Below are positions 1 through 8,206 of a DNA stretch of 39,396 nt, piece after piece. The stretch covers positions 13,895 to 53,290 of the forward strand of contig PMBR01000072.1 of NCBI GenBank assembly GCA_003152995.1. The letters run 5' to 3'. The notes beneath the pieces are model-generated. The model was not told where the DNA came from, ran no database searches, and saw only the letters and a list, made by a program, of their open reading frames with translations. How positions within the stretch are numbered: position 1 is the first letter of the stretch; each line of letters begins with the position of its first letter. A program made the position numbers and the translations under genes. The DNA is from Chloroflexota bacterium (GTDB lineage Bacteria; Chloroflexota; Limnocylindria; Limnocylindrales; CSP1-4).

Positions 1-663
1 TACAACCGCGAGGCGCTGGAGATCCATTACAAGGGTCGATCGATCGCGGACGTGCTCGAAATGACGATCGAAGAAGCGCTCGACTTCTTCTCGCCGGTGC
101 CGTCGGTGCGCTCGAAGCTCAAGACCCTCAACGACGTGGGTCTGGGCTACGTCCACCTCGGCCAGCCGGCCACCACGCTCTCTGGCGGCGAGGCACAGCG
201 CGTCAAGCTGGCCACGGAGCTGTCGAAGCGGGCCACGGGCCGGACGGTCTACGTCCTGGACGAGCCGACGACGGGACTCCACATGGCGGACGTCGAGAAG
301 CTGCTCCAGGTGCTCCACCGACTCGTCGAGACGGGCAACACGGTCGTCGTCATCGAGCACAACCTGGACGTGGTCAAGACCGCGGACTGGATCGTGGACC
401 TGGGCCCGGAAGGCGGCGACCGCGGCGGCTACGTCATCGCGGAGGGAACGCCGGAGGAGGTCGCTCGGGTCCCGGGTTCCGCCACCGGCGAGTACCTCGC
501 CCGCGTTCTCCGGGGAGAGCCGCTCGTGCCGCTCTCCGCCGTGACCTTCGCCGAATCGGCTGCGCGAAAGCCACCGACGCAGGCCGGTCCGGAAGTCCGC
601 ATCGGAGCGGTGCCGCGAAAGCGCGCGGCGGCAGTTGCGCTTCAGGATGCCCGAGAAGACTGA
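1..663 (+). CDS. uvrA: UvrABC excinuclease subunit A, C-terminal fragment
   Basis: The reading frame is open from base 1, so the gene begins before the window; 220 residues of the C-terminal end are present. UvrA is the DNA-damage-sensing ATPase of nucleotide excision repair in the cytoplasm and passes lesions to UvrB. Visible are the second ABC signature ([10 protein letters not shown], codons from about base 178), the Walker B stretch [12 protein letters not shown] and the switch histidine in [10 protein letters not shown], in the order expected for the second ATPase domain. The last 50 or so residues are a basic, poorly conserved tail. The family is about 950 residues long, so roughly three quarters of the gene is missing on the left. 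uvrC lies 21 kb away in this window. The stop is TGA at 661-663. Confidence 0.97.
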   Translation, partial: YNREALEIHYKGRSIADVLEMTIEEALDFFSPVPSVRSKLKTLNDVGLGYVHLGQPATTLSGGEAQRVKLATELSKRATGRTVYVLDEPTTGLHMADVEKLLQVLHRLVETGNTVVVIEHNLDVVKTADWIVDLGPEGGDRGGYVIAEGTPEEVARVPGSATGEYLARVLRGEPLVPLSAVTFAESAARKPPTQAGPEVRIGAVPRKRAAAVALQDARED

Positions 664-700
664 GCCTGCTACAGTCCTCCCCGCCGACTGGGGATCGGCA

Positions 701-706
701 TATGCT
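701..706 (+). promoter_or_regulatory. Candidate -10 box TATGCT before the sugar-binding lipoprotein gene
   Basis: TATGCT stands 64 bases before the chosen ATG at 770, predicting a leader of about 55 bases that ends in a GGAG ribosome site at 762-765. No clear -35 element is seen. The same TATGCT hexamer occurs in front of the RDD gene and the kelch lipoprotein block. Confidence 0.4.
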
Positions 707-769
707 GCTCAGCCATGCCGGCAGTCCCGCCGGACCGCCGAGCGACCGATACCACGGGATTGGAGAAAC

Positions 770-2224
770 ATGATCCCCAGGCGCAGGAGCGGAAGGCAGC
801 TGATCGCGCTGGCCGCCATCGCGGCGCTCGTGGTGAGCGCCTGCGGTCCGGGACCCGCCAAGCCAACTCCCGGCCCCACGCTGACGCCGCTGGTCCCTGT
901 CGGCCCGGTGACTGTGGTTCGATGGTTCGTCGGTCTCGGGCTTGGCAACGAGGCCAATCAGGTCGATGCCGAGAAGGCTTTCGTCACGTCCTACAACTCG
1001 TCGCAGAGCAAGATCTACATCAATCTCGAGATCGTGCCCACGGCGGCCGCCTACGAGACGCTCCAGTCTGAGATCGCGAACGGGGCCGCGCCCGACATCG
1101 TCGGCCCGGTCGGAATCGACGGCCTCAATGGATTCTCGGGCGACTTCCTCGATCTCTCGCGGGAGATTGCCAGCGCCAATTACGACATGACCAAGTATCC
1201 GTCGGCCCTGGTGGACTTCTACAAGGACGCCAAGTACGGCCAGATTGGGCTGCCGTACCTCGTCAACCCGGGTTTCATCTTCTACAACAAGGACATCTTC
1301 ACCAAGGCGAACTTGCCGGACCTGCCCAAGAAGGTCGGCGATCGATGGAACGGCAAGGACTGGACCTGGGACGCGCTCGCGGGCGTCGCGGCTCAGCTCA
1401 CTGTCGACGCGAAGGGCAAGAAGTCGACGGACACCGGCTTCGATGCCGCGACGATCGTCCAGTACGGGATGGACTTCCAGTGGGCCGACGCCCGCCGGCT
1501 GGCCTCATGTTTCGCCTCAGGTTCTCTCCTCGGCGCCGACGGAACGGCCACGATCCCGGACGGCTGGAAGACGGCCTGGACCTGGTACTACAACGCCATC
1601 TGGAAGACGCACATCGCGCCATCGGCAAAGGCCATCGTGTCGCCGCTGCTGGGCAACGGTTCGACCGTCGCCTCGGGCCACCTCGCCATGGCCGTTTCCT
1701 GGCCGTGGGCAATCAGCACCTACGGCGCGCTCGGATCGGACGGCCATACGACTGCCAAGTTCAACACCTGGGACATGGCGGTCATGCCGTCCACTGCCGG
1801 TCAAACCTCGTCCCCGTTGGACTCCAACACGTTCGTCATCACCCGGAAGACGGCGCACCCGGACCAGGCCTTCGCGGCGATGGCCGCGATCGTCGCCGAC
1901 AAGCAGTTGCAGGCCGCGTACGGCGGCATGCCGGCCGTGACGGCGGATCAGCAGGCCTGGTTCGATCAGTCCGAAATCGAACTGGCAAAGGTCTTCCCGG
2001 GGAACAACACTTCATGGTCGGTGCTGCAGGACATGGAGAACTACCCGGCCAACCCGAGCCCGGAAGCCGACCTCCCGAATTTCCAGGCGGTGAACAGCCT
2101 GATGGCGGCGTTCTACACCAAGCTGCAGACCTCCGGCAAGGTAAACATGGTCACGGAGATGACGAATCTCCAGGCCGCGATCCAGAAGGCTTTCGTGCAG
2201 GCGTCTGCCAGCCCGAACCCGTAG
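770..2224 (+). CDS. ABC transporter extracellular sugar-type substrate-binding lipoprotein
   Basis: A 484-residue exported solute-binding protein of the family-1 (maltose/sugar) type, expected to sit outside the membrane on a lipid anchor and deliver a substrate to an ABC permease. I chose ATG 770 although the frame is open from 635: it has GGAG at 762-765 and gives a textbook lipoprotein signal, with basic n-region MIPRRRSGRQ, a hydrophobic core and lipobox VSAC with Cys25. A Pro/Thr linker follows, then the mature domain with VVRWFVGLG, a GAAPDIVG segment and the GLPYLVNPGFIFYNKDIF stretch typical of the family. No permease or ATPase gene lies nearby, so it is an orphan here and its partners may be elsewhere. 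The substrate cannot be read from sequence. Confidence 0.87.
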   Translation: MIPRRRSGRQLIALAAIAALVVSACGPGPAKPTPGPTLTPLVPVGPVTVVRWFVGLGLGNEANQVDAEKAFVTSYNSSQSKIYINLEIVPTAAAYETLQSEIANGAAPDIVGPVGIDGLNGFSGDFLDLSREIASANYDMTKYPSALVDFYKDAKYGQIGLPYLVNPGFIFYNKDIFTKANLPDLPKKVGDRWNGKDWTWDALAGVAAQLTVDAKGKKSTDTGFDAATIVQYGMDFQWADARRLASCFASGSLLGADGTATIPDGWKTAWTWYYNAIWKTHIAPSAKAIVSPLLGNGSTVASGHLAMAVSWPWAISTYGALGSDGHTTAKFNTWDMAVMPSTAGQTSSPLDSNTFVITRKTAHPDQAFAAMAAIVADKQLQAAYGGMPAVTADQQAWFDQSEIELAKVFPGNNTSWSVLQDMENYPANPSPEADLPNFQAVNSLMAAFYTKLQTSGKVNMVTEMTNLQAAIQKAFVQASASPNP

Positions 2225-2255
2225 CCCGGATCGGGAACGTCGCGCCGCCACCCGC

Positions 2256-2261
2256 TACGAT
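2256..2261 (+). promoter_or_regulatory. -10 box TACGAT six bases before the start codon (leaderless type)
   Basis: TACGAT ends at 2261 and the ATG is at 2268. The expected transcription start therefore falls on or next to the start codon. No ribosome site is present between them. Confidence 0.5.
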
Positions 2262-2267
2262 TGACAC

Positions 2268-2699
2268 ATGCCTCAAATCGAGTACGCCTTTCTCGCCGAT
2301 GCGGCCGAGGTTCAGCCCGGCCAGAAGTTCCACGTGCTGGGCGGCGGTGTCACGCGCCTGAGTGGGCCGACCATGCCGTTTCAGCACCCACATCTCGCCC
2401 TCGTGGTGGGACTCCGGTTGGCCGCCAACGAGCGCGACCGCGAGCACGAAATGGAGTTCATTCTCGCCGCTCCCGATGGAGCGAAAGTCAGCAGTTCATC
2501 GGGGCGCATCGTGGCCCACGGCCTGCAGGATTCCAGTGACGTCATCCTGACCCTGACCGTCGACATGTGGAACCTGACCCTGCCCGTACAGGGCGACTAC
2601 ACGGTCAGGATCATGATGGGTGGCACGGAGCGAAAGCGGCTGACGCTGACGGTGATCCTGTCCCGAGAGCCTGCACCGGAGCAACGGTATCTGGCGTGA
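2268..2699 (+). CDS. Small beta-rich protein resembling the DUF6941 family
   Basis: A 143-residue soluble protein without signal peptide or membrane segment. It starts MPQIEYAFLADAAEV and alternates short hydrophobic strands (FHVLGGGVTRL, HLALVVGLRL, YTVRIMMGG, LTLTVILSRE) with polar turns, which suggests a beta-sandwich. From memory it resembles the DUF6941 family seen in Chloroflexota and actinobacteria, whose function is unknown; this match has not been tested. The start is supported by a TACGAT box six bases upstream, giving a likely leaderless message. Its stop (2697-2699) overlaps the GTG of the next gene, so the two are probably translated together. No catalytic motif is visible. Confidence 0.78.
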   Translation: MPQIEYAFLADAAEVQPGQKFHVLGGGVTRLSGPTMPFQHPHLALVVGLRLAANERDREHEMEFILAAPDGAKVSSSSGRIVAHGLQDSSDVILTLTVDMWNLTLPVQGDYTVRIMMGGTERKRLTLTVILSREPAPEQRYLA

Positions 2700-3034
2700 C
2701 GTTCAGGAACTACGCTGGGGACCGCGGTCCTGCTCGCCATGAGCGTCCCCTGATCGATGAGGCAGCTCTGGCCGCGGCTCGGGATGCGGATCGGCTGCTC
2801 GCGGCTGCTCGGGCGCTGGGCACCACACGCTGGGAGGAGGTCCTGGCGCCTCTTCCGGGGCTGCTCCGAGACGGCGTGATCGCGGATCTGCCGAGGATCG
2901 CCCGCCGGGCTCGAGCGGCTTATGGCCCCAAAGACTCGATCCGCGACGCGTTTTCGCCCGAGTTGACGGAGCCATTCCTGGCCGATCTTGATCGGCTGCT
3001 CAAGACCCTGGCGCGCGACGCGATGGAGCGTTGA
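2696..3034 (+). CDS. Hypothetical helical protein, translationally coupled to the gene before it
   Basis: I do not recognise this 112-residue protein. The frame is open further upstream, but the best start is GTG 2696, whose last bases form the TGA stop of the preceding gene (GTGA overlap). This start removes an arginine- and glycine-rich stretch that is only the shadow of the upstream gene. The body looks almost entirely helical: an Ala/Arg/Leu-rich run (ALAAARDADRLLAAARAL), a short TRWEEVLAPLPGLL segment and a C-terminal helix ending FLADLDRLLKTLARDAMER. It has no signal peptide, membrane span or Cys/His pattern. Overlap with the DUF6941-like gene suggests a shared role. The product is probably real because codon bias and stop placement agree with its neighbours. 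Confidence 0.6.
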   Translation: MTFRNYAGDRGPARHERPLIDEAALAAARDADRLLAAARALGTTRWEEVLAPLPGLLRDGVIADLPRIARRARAAYGPKDSIRDAFSPELTEPFLADLDRLLKTLARDAMER

Positions 3035-3042
3035 ACCGCGGG

Positions 3043-3048
3043 TATGCT
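3043..3048 (+). promoter_or_regulatory. Candidate -10 box TATGCT before the RDD gene
   Basis: TATGCT lies 57 bases before the TTG start at 3105, with a GGAGG ribosome site at 3093-3097 in the leader. No -35 element is obvious. Confidence 0.4.
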
Positions 3049-3104
3049 CTAGCGGTCCGGGCTGACGCGGCGGACGCCATCGATCGGTACTCGGAGGTCT
3101 GGGC

Positions 3105-4637
3105 TTGAGCAGTTGGCAGGTGAGCGGGCAGGGTGGGGCCGTCATGCCGCTGCCGTTCGGACTTCGCATTGCCGGCATGGGGTCTCGGCTCGGGGCGTGG
3201 ATCCTCGACCTCGCTTTGTTCGCGCTGTTGAGCCTGGTCCCGCTTGCTTTCGCCGTCGCATCGGGTGGCGTCGGCTTGAACTCCGAGGCCTTGCGACAGA
3301 CCGAAGCGAATCCGTATCTGCAGCCCACCGTCCCCTGGCTCGTCGTGAACACGGTCCCGCTCATCTTCTGGGCCGCCGTTTGGGTGGTCTTCGCGATCGT
3401 CTACGCGACCGTTTGCTGGGCATTCTTCCGCGGCCTGCCCGCACAGCGGCTCCTCGCCCTTCAGGTTGCCGACGCTGCGACCGGAAAGAATCTCTCGCTG
3501 CCGCGCGCGACATGGCGTGCGGTTCTGGTCAACGGTATTCCAGCGGCCGCAGGAGCCGTGACGATCGTGGCCGTGTGCGAGATGCTGGCCACGATCATCC
3601 CGGCCGATCTCGGCTCCTCGGGCGATCCCGCTTCGCTCTACGCGGGTGCCAGTGGTTCCTGGAGCACCTTCTTCTCGTTGTTCGGCCTGGCGTCCTGGGC
3701 CTGGCCGATGGTCCTTCTGATCAGCACCGCGGCCGTCCGCGACAAGCGAGGGATGCACGACAGGCTGGCAGGTTCGGTCGTCGTGGGGCGCGCGTTGGCC
3801 CCGGTGGCGTGGAATTACCCGTATGCGCCCGCACCCGGACATGCGCCCGGACCCGGATACGCGCCCAGACCCGGCTATGCGCCCGGACCGTGGTATCCGT
3901 ACGGTCCCCAGCCGGCCGTGCCCGGTCAACCGGCGGCGGAACCGGCGGCCGCACCCCAGTCCGAGGATGTGGGGTCGGGTGACGCGGCCGGGGCAATGCC
4001 TGCCGAACAATGGCGACCCCCGACGTGGCCCGGCCTGGTCGAGCCCGAGCAGATTCCTGCGCCCGGCGGCCAGCCGCGGCCGTCCGTCGACCCACAGCCG
4101 GACTCAAGGGTGACTTTGGGCGTCGGCCCGCAGGTTTTCGGCGCGAAGTTGCCCGCGGGATTGCGCGTGGCCGGAATCAATCGGCGAACGGCGGCCTACG
4201 GCCTGGACTGCGTCATCGTCCTGATGCTCTTCGGCGTCATCGAAACGCTCGTGGTCGGGCCTCAGCAGCCGAATGCCGGACTGCCGCCGGAGCGCCTGGC
4301 AATGCTGGCCGGGCTGGCATCGGGGCTCGCCCAGGCGGTCTACTTCGTCGCGACCTGGTCGATCTGGCGCGGCTCGATCGGTCAGAAGGCGCTCAGACTT
4401 CAGGTCGGTGACGAATCGACCGGACATCGACTGAGTCTGGCCGACTCGATCGTTCGGTGGGCCCTGCTGCAGGGTCCCTTTGCGCTCTTCTCGGCGGTGC
4501 CGGTGGTGCTCCAGCCTGTGGCGGGGATCGCCGCAATCGGCTGGCTGTGGCTGCTGACGTACAGCACTCGGACCGACCCCGACCGTCGGGGCTACCACGA
4601 CAGATTGGCGCACAGCCTGGTCGTCGAACAGGGTTGA
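3105..4637 (+). CDS. Protein with two RDD-type membrane domains joined by a Pro/Gly-rich linker
   Basis: A 510-residue integral membrane protein. The TTG start at 3105 follows GGAGG (3093-3097) at a good distance; ATG 3144 is a possible internal start. The first RDD unit begins at LRIAGMGSRLGAWILDLALF and closes with DKRGMHDRLAGSVVV. The second begins LRVAGINRRTAAYGLDCVIV, contains GSIGQKALRLQVGDESTG and closes DRRGYHDRLAHSLVVEQG. Each unit keeps the Arg/Asp signature that names the family and about three hydrophobic spans. Between them lie about 120 residues rich in Pro, Gly, Ala and Tyr, partly built from an 18-bp DNA repeat. RDD proteins are poorly understood; some have been linked to ion or solute transport. 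Two RDD units in one chain is less usual than the single-domain form. The function here is unknown. Confidence 0.85.
   Translation: MSSWQVSGQGGAVMPLPFGLRIAGMGSRLGAWILDLALFALLSLVPLAFAVASGGVGLNSEALRQTEANPYLQPTVPWLVVNTVPLIFWAAVWVVFAIVYATVCWAFFRGLPAQRLLALQVADAATGKNLSLPRATWRAVLVNGIPAAAGAVTIVAVCEMLATIIPADLGSSGDPASLYAGASGSWSTFFSLFGLASWAWPMVLLISTAAVRDKRGMHDRLAGSVVVGRALAPVAWNYPYAPAPGHAPGPGYAPRPGYAPGPWYPYGPQPAVPGQPAAEPAAAPQSEDVGSGDAAGAMPAEQWRPPTWPGLVEPEQIPAPGGQPRPSVDPQPDSRVTLGVGPQVFGAKLPAGLRVAGINRRTAAYGLDCVIVLMLFGVIETLVVGPQQPNAGLPPERLAMLAGLASGLAQAVYFVATWSIWRGSIGQKALRLQVGDESTGHRLSLADSIVRWALLQGPFALFSAVPVVLQPVAGIAAIGWLWLLTYSTRTDPDRRGYHDRLAHSLVVEQG
3822..3893 (+). repeat. 18-bp tandem repeat, four copies, coding the RDD linker
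   Basis: Four 18-bp units start at 3822, 3840, 3858 and 3876 and differ by a few bases. They encode the YAPxPG-type hexapeptide of the linker between the two RDD domains. The repeat keeps frame, so copy number changes would only alter linker length. Confidence 0.8.
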
Positions 4638-4640
4638 TGG

Positions 4641-4778
4641 CCGTGGCTGCCTTCGTCGGCGGGCGCCACGGCCGATTGGCGCCGCGGTCGATCGGCGGCG
4701 GGCGGCACGGCCGATTGGCGCCGTGGCCGCCTTCGTCGGCGGGCGCCACGGCCGATTGGCGCCGCAGTCGATCGGCGG
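4641..4778. repeat. Imperfect direct repeat of 58 bp with 80-bp period, with a nested third copy of its core
   Basis: The 58 bases at 4641-4698 recur at 4721-4778 with two mismatches. The core CACGGCCGATTGGCGCCG is also present once between them (from about 4707), so it occurs three times. Two of the three copies of GGCGCC-ACGGCCGATT-GGCGCC can form a 6-bp stem. The repeat fills the gap between the convergent RDD and helicase genes and could act in transcription ending, but it has no T-run. I see no gene in it. Confidence 0.8.
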
Positions 4779-4803
4779 CCTGCGCAAGCGAGACTCGGCG
4801 CCG

Positions 4804-6525
4804 CTAGGGAGCGAGGCTTTCCACACCCAGCTCTCGGTCGCTGAACGCTTCCAGCAGGAACTGCGAAGGCGACGCGGGATCGTAGACGAGCGTCAGCGAT
4901 CGACGGGCCCGGGTCCAGGCGACGTAGGCAAGGCGGCGCTCCTCCTCGAGGACGCGCTCCGGCTCGGTCGATTCGCGCAGCGAGCGGGCCGACGGGAACC
5001 GGCCGGCGTCCATCCCGATGACGGCGACGTGGTCGAATTCCAGGCCCTTCGTCGAGTGGGCGGTGGCCAACGTCAACTGAGCGTCGTCTCGGCGCAACTC
5101 CGCGATGCGGGCCCGGTGGCGTTCGACGGCCCCGGCCAGGTCCGAGAAGGAGTGGAATGGCGCCGCCCAGCCGACTAGGGCTGCCAGCAGATCGGCCGTC
5201 TCGACGGGGAGTGGCTCGTCGGGTTCGCGGCTGTCGGGATCCGTTGCGGCGCGCGGCGGTGGTTCGGGCAGCTCGAACCCGCCCCTGGCCAGTGCCGCCA
5301 GCGCCGGCAACAGTGGCGCCTCAGTCGACCCGGCTCCGCCTTTCAGGTCGGCCGCCCGGCTTTCGGCCGCTCGATCTTCGGCCGCCCGGAGGATCGCATC
5401 GACTCGTCGATCCTCGGTGAGCAGCCGCAATCTGGCCGCCCGAAACGGCAGCCCCATTTCGACAGCGACGGCAGCAGCCGGCAGCAGCTCGACGTTCGTC
5501 CGAGCCAGGATGGCGCGAGTCCCGCCGTCGTCCGGCCAGCTGGCGATCACATGCTGGATTCGGGCGATCTCGTCGGAAGAGTCGGGCGCCAGGATCAGCC
5601 GGCCCGACGCCGCCGGCCCCGCCCGGATCGTCTTGACGAAGCGCTCTTCGTTGCGCTGGATCAACCGCACGGCCCGCTCGACGACAACCTCCGGGCAGCG
5701 GTAGTTGACGGTCAGATCGATCCGTCTCAGGCCCGGCAGCGACTCCGCCAGGGCCAGAACACGGCGAACATCCGCGAGTCGCCAGCCGTAGATCGTCTGA
5801 TCGTCGTCGCCCACCAGGAAGATCCGATTGGCCGGCGCCGCCAGCAGCAGCGCGAGTCGCAGCTGGGAGCGGTCTACGTCCTGGGTTTCGTCGACGAGGA
5901 GATCGCGGCAGCGTTCGCGCCAGCGGCGCAGCAGAGATGGGCGAGCCTCCAACAATCGAAGCGATCGGGCGACCAGGTCGTCGAAGTCGAGGCCGCCGGC
6001 ATCCTCGAGCGCCTGCTCGTATGCCAGGAACGCGCGAGCGATCGGGCCCGGCTCGGCATCTGTGGCGACCTCGGCGGCGGTGACTCCGATGTCCAGCTTG
6101 AGCTTGCTGAACGCGTCGTCGAGCTGGCGCATGGCGCCGCGGGTGATGTCGGGCCAGATGTCGCGCAGCACGGCCTCGCGGGCAAGCAGCGGCTCCACGG
6201 AAGCGCCACCGTCGGCGAGGATCTCGCGGCCGAGGGCGTGGAACGTCTTGACGCGGACTGAGCCGGCGGCGAGACCGAGCGGCTCCAGCGCCGCGTCTAC
6301 GCGCGTGGCCATCTCGTCCGCCGCTCGCTTGTTGAAGGTGACGGCCGTGATGCCGGCCGGATCGGCGCCGGTGGCCACGAGCCACGCGATGCGGGCGACG
6401 AGAGTGGTCGTCTTGCCGGACCCAGCCGGAGCCACGCACAAGACCGGACCCGGCGGCGCGGTTGCAGCCGCCCGCTGGTCTGGCGCGAGGCGAGCCAGCC
6501 TGTCGACAACGGAGAGGGGAAGCAC
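4804..6525 (-). CDS. Compact UvrD/Rep-type superfamily 1A DNA helicase
   Basis: A 573-residue ATP-driven 3'-to-5' DNA helicase of the UvrD/Rep/PcrA group, likely acting in repair or removal of replication blocks. All helicase motifs are seen: Walker A APAGSGKTT (32-40), Ia VTFNKRAADEM (62-72), II VDETQD (211-216), III VGDDDQTIYGWR (238-249), IV VNYRCPE (273-279), V HSTKGLEFDHV (490-500), VI YVAWTRARRSL (534-544). It is 100-200 residues shorter than typical UvrD. The loss lies in the 2B region, where residues about 385-450 are Ala/Pro/Glu-rich and look disordered. The start is GTG at 6525; a CAACCT hexamer six bases upstream may be a weak -10 box. I do not name it uvrD because the length and 2B region differ. 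Confidence 0.92.
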   Translation of the reverse strand: MLPLSVVDRLARLAPDQRAAATAPPGPVLCVAPAGSGKTTTLVARIAWLVATGADPAGITAVTFNKRAADEMATRVDAALEPLGLAAGSVRVKTFHALGREILADGGASVEPLLAREAVLRDIWPDITRGAMRQLDDAFSKLKLDIGVTAAEVATDAEPGPIARAFLAYEQALEDAGGLDFDDLVARSLRLLEARPSLLRRWRERCRDLLVDETQDVDRSQLRLALLLAAPANRIFLVGDDDQTIYGWRLADVRRVLALAESLPGLRRIDLTVNYRCPEVVVERAVRLIQRNEERFVKTIRAGPAASGRLILAPDSSDEIARIQHVIASWPDDGGTRAILARTNVELLPAAAVAVEMGLPFRAARLRLLTEDRRVDAILRAAEDRAAESRAADLKGGAGSTEAPLLPALAALARGGFELPEPPPRAATDPDSREPDEPLPVETADLLAALVGWAAPFHSFSDLAGAVERHRARIAELRRDDAQLTLATAHSTKGLEFDHVAVIGMDAGRFPSARSLRESTEPERVLEEERRLAYVAWTRARRSLTLVYDPASPSQFLLEAFSDRELGVESLAP

Positions 6526-6821
6526 CCGGCAAGGTTGCCAGACACCGCTTCGCTGCCGCTTATGTGCCTTGGGTATGCTGAGCCTGGAGATCGTCGGTCC
6601 CAGGCGTCCCCGACTTGGGAGCCGCGGTCACTACCGCGATCGTCTGGCCGCGTGCTTTGGCGCGATCCTACAGGCTGGGAGAGAGCATCATGTTCTCGTC
6701 GGGCAGCTCCCAGGCCGCAGGACAGGCCGGTCCACGGAAATGGCGCCTGCCGGCCGCACAACAAGAGCGGTGGGTGGGGAGTCATGGTCCGACTGCGACC
6801 ATAGATGATTGGGGGGATAGG
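6526..6821. other. Divergent intergenic region between helicase and kelch lipoprotein block
   Basis: This 296-bp stretch separates genes facing away from each other. It holds a TATGCT box (6574-6579). It also holds an alternative ATG at 6690 with GGGAGAG in front, in frame with the first kelch gene; starting there would bury the lipoprotein signal. Its last 48 bases (from 6774) resemble the sequence before the third kelch gene (from 9462). No separate gene is convincing. Confidence 0.5.
6574..6579 (+). promoter_or_regulatory. Candidate -10 box TATGCT before the kelch lipoprotein block
   Basis: The hexamer is preceded by GGG and matches the boxes at 701 and 3043. A start near 6586 would give a leader of about 235 bases to the GTG at 6822, which is long. 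The assignment is weak. Confidence 0.3.
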
Positions 6822-8129
6822 GTGCGAACCGGACGTCTGACCCGAATGGGCTCGATCTTCTTTCTGCTGCTGGCCGTGGTTGCCTGCTCGAACACGGCCA
6901 CGCCCAGCCCGACGGTTGTCACGAGCAGCGCCGTGCCGCCGACGCCGTCAGCGATTCCGACCCCCAGTCCAACGGCCAGCCCGCTCCCGACGGCCACCCC
7001 CAGCCCGCTCCCGACGGCCACCCCCAGCCCGCGCCCGATGGCGCCGGCTACGCTGAGGCCCGGCCCGAAGATGACCACGGCACGCGAGGGCCAGACTGCG
7101 GTTCGTCTTGCCGACGGCCGCGTCTTGATCCTGGGCGGCATCGTTTCGTTCCCGGGCAAGTGCGAGATGGCGTGCATTGAGCCCGCCACGGCGAGCGTGG
7201 AGATCTACGACCCCAGGACCGGCAAGTTCAGCCATGACGGCTCGCTGGCACAGGCGCGCGTTGGTGCGAACGCAGTGCTCCTGAGCGACGCCACGGTCCT
7301 GGTAATGGGAGGCGGCTATGGGGCTCCCGTCGAAACGATGGAGATCTACGACCCCGCCATGGGTACGTCGGCCCTCGTCAAGCTGCCGGCCAACGTGGCG
7401 AGTCTGCCCGCGGAGGCTGCCACTTCGCTCCTGGCCGACGGCCGGGTGCTCATCGCCGGCGGTACGTACAACAACAGCTCCACATCGAACGCGACCCTGG
7501 TCTTCAACCCCGCCAACGGCACGTTTGACAATGGACCGCTCATGGCGAAACCGCGCCAGGAAGCCACGGCGACGCTTCTGGTAGACGGACGTGTGCTGAT
7601 CGTTGGGGGCGAAGACTCCGGCTCCTGGAACGACGACGCCGAGGTGATCGATCCGTCAAGGCCGCTCGCGAAGTCCACGCTGCTTCAAACCGTCTACCCT
7701 CTGGAACCTGTGGCGCCAGAGACTCCTATCACGCTCTCCGACGGGCGTGTCCTCGTCGCGGCTTCGGGTTCCAGCGCCGTCGCGGGTTGCTCGGCCCCAT
7801 CCGACTTTGAGGTCTTCGATCCCAGGACCGATGAGCTCAGCTACCCCGCTCGGATGATCACGCCACACAGTGGCGCGTCGGCCATTCGGGTAGGGGACGG
7901 CCGAGTACTCTTCTTCGGCGGCTTGGACTCCCACTGCGCTCCCGCGGTCACCGTGGAAGCGTTCGACCCCGACAGCGGTACGTTGCAGGTAGTCGCGACC
8001 GGGTTCCCAAAGATCACGGGCTTCAGTGCGACGCTCCTGGACGACGGCGAGATCCTGATCGCCGGCGGCAGCGACGCCAACGTGTATTGGAACGGACAGA
8101 CCGCCAAGAGCTGGTTGCTCAAGCCCTGA
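6822..8129 (+). CDS. Secreted lipoprotein with seven kelch-like blades, copy 1
   Basis: A 435-residue lipoprotein. I chose GTG 6822 because it gives a clean signal: basic start RTGRLTRMG, hydrophobic SIFFLLLAVVA and lipobox VVAC with Cys22, with a G-run (6811-6816) as ribosome site. After the Cys comes a Pro/Ser/Thr linker of about 50 residues, then seven units built around DGRVLIxGG: LADGRVLILGG, LSDATVLVMGG, LADGRVLIAGG, LVDGRVLIVGG, LSDGRVLVAAS, VGDGRVLFFGG and LDDGEILIAGG. Seven units fit a seven-bladed beta-propeller of the kelch/galactose oxidase type. Several units also carry VEIYDPRTGKF-like segments. Galactose oxidase copper ligands were not identified. The likely role is surface binding of a glycan or protein. 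It is the first of three tandem paralogues. Confidence 0.85.
   Translation: MRTGRLTRMGSIFFLLLAVVACSNTATPSPTVVTSSAVPPTPSAIPTPSPTASPLPTATPSPLPTATPSPRPMAPATLRPGPKMTTAREGQTAVRLADGRVLILGGIVSFPGKCEMACIEPATASVEIYDPRTGKFSHDGSLAQARVGANAVLLSDATVLVMGGGYGAPVETMEIYDPAMGTSALVKLPANVASLPAEAATSLLADGRVLIAGGTYNNSSTSNATLVFNPANGTFDNGPLMAKPRQEATATLLVDGRVLIVGGEDSGSWNDDAEVIDPSRPLAKSTLLQTVYPLEPVAPETPITLSDGRVLVAASGSSAVAGCSAPSDFEVFDPRTDELSYPARMITPHSGASAIRVGDGRVLFFGGLDSHCAPAVTVEAFDPDSGTLQVVATGFPKITGFSATLLDDGEILIAGGSDANVYWNGQTAKSWLLKP
6978..7040 (+). repeat. 24-bp repeat coding the Pro/Thr/Ser linker, two and a half copies
   Basis: Units at 6978-7001 and 7002-7025 are identical; a partial third follows to about 7040. 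They encode PLPTATPS-type linker residues just after the lipid-anchor Cys of kelch copy 1. The same repeat has a different copy number in copy 2. Confidence 0.85.
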
Positions 8130-8206
8130 TGACTGTGAGCCGCGACCCCTGCGCCCGACGACGCTGGCCGCTTGGATGGGAGACGAGCGTGATCGAGGAG
8201 GAGAGG

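Noticed and set aside
3000-4010. Minus-strand open frame opposite the RDD gene
   Set aside because: Arg/Gly/His-biased translation opposite a clear membrane protein.
6690-6821. Start of kelch copy 1 at ATG 6690
   Set aside because: It has a ribosome-like GGGAGAG, but it would bury the lipoprotein signal 44 residues inside. Copies 2 and 3 share the later GTG.
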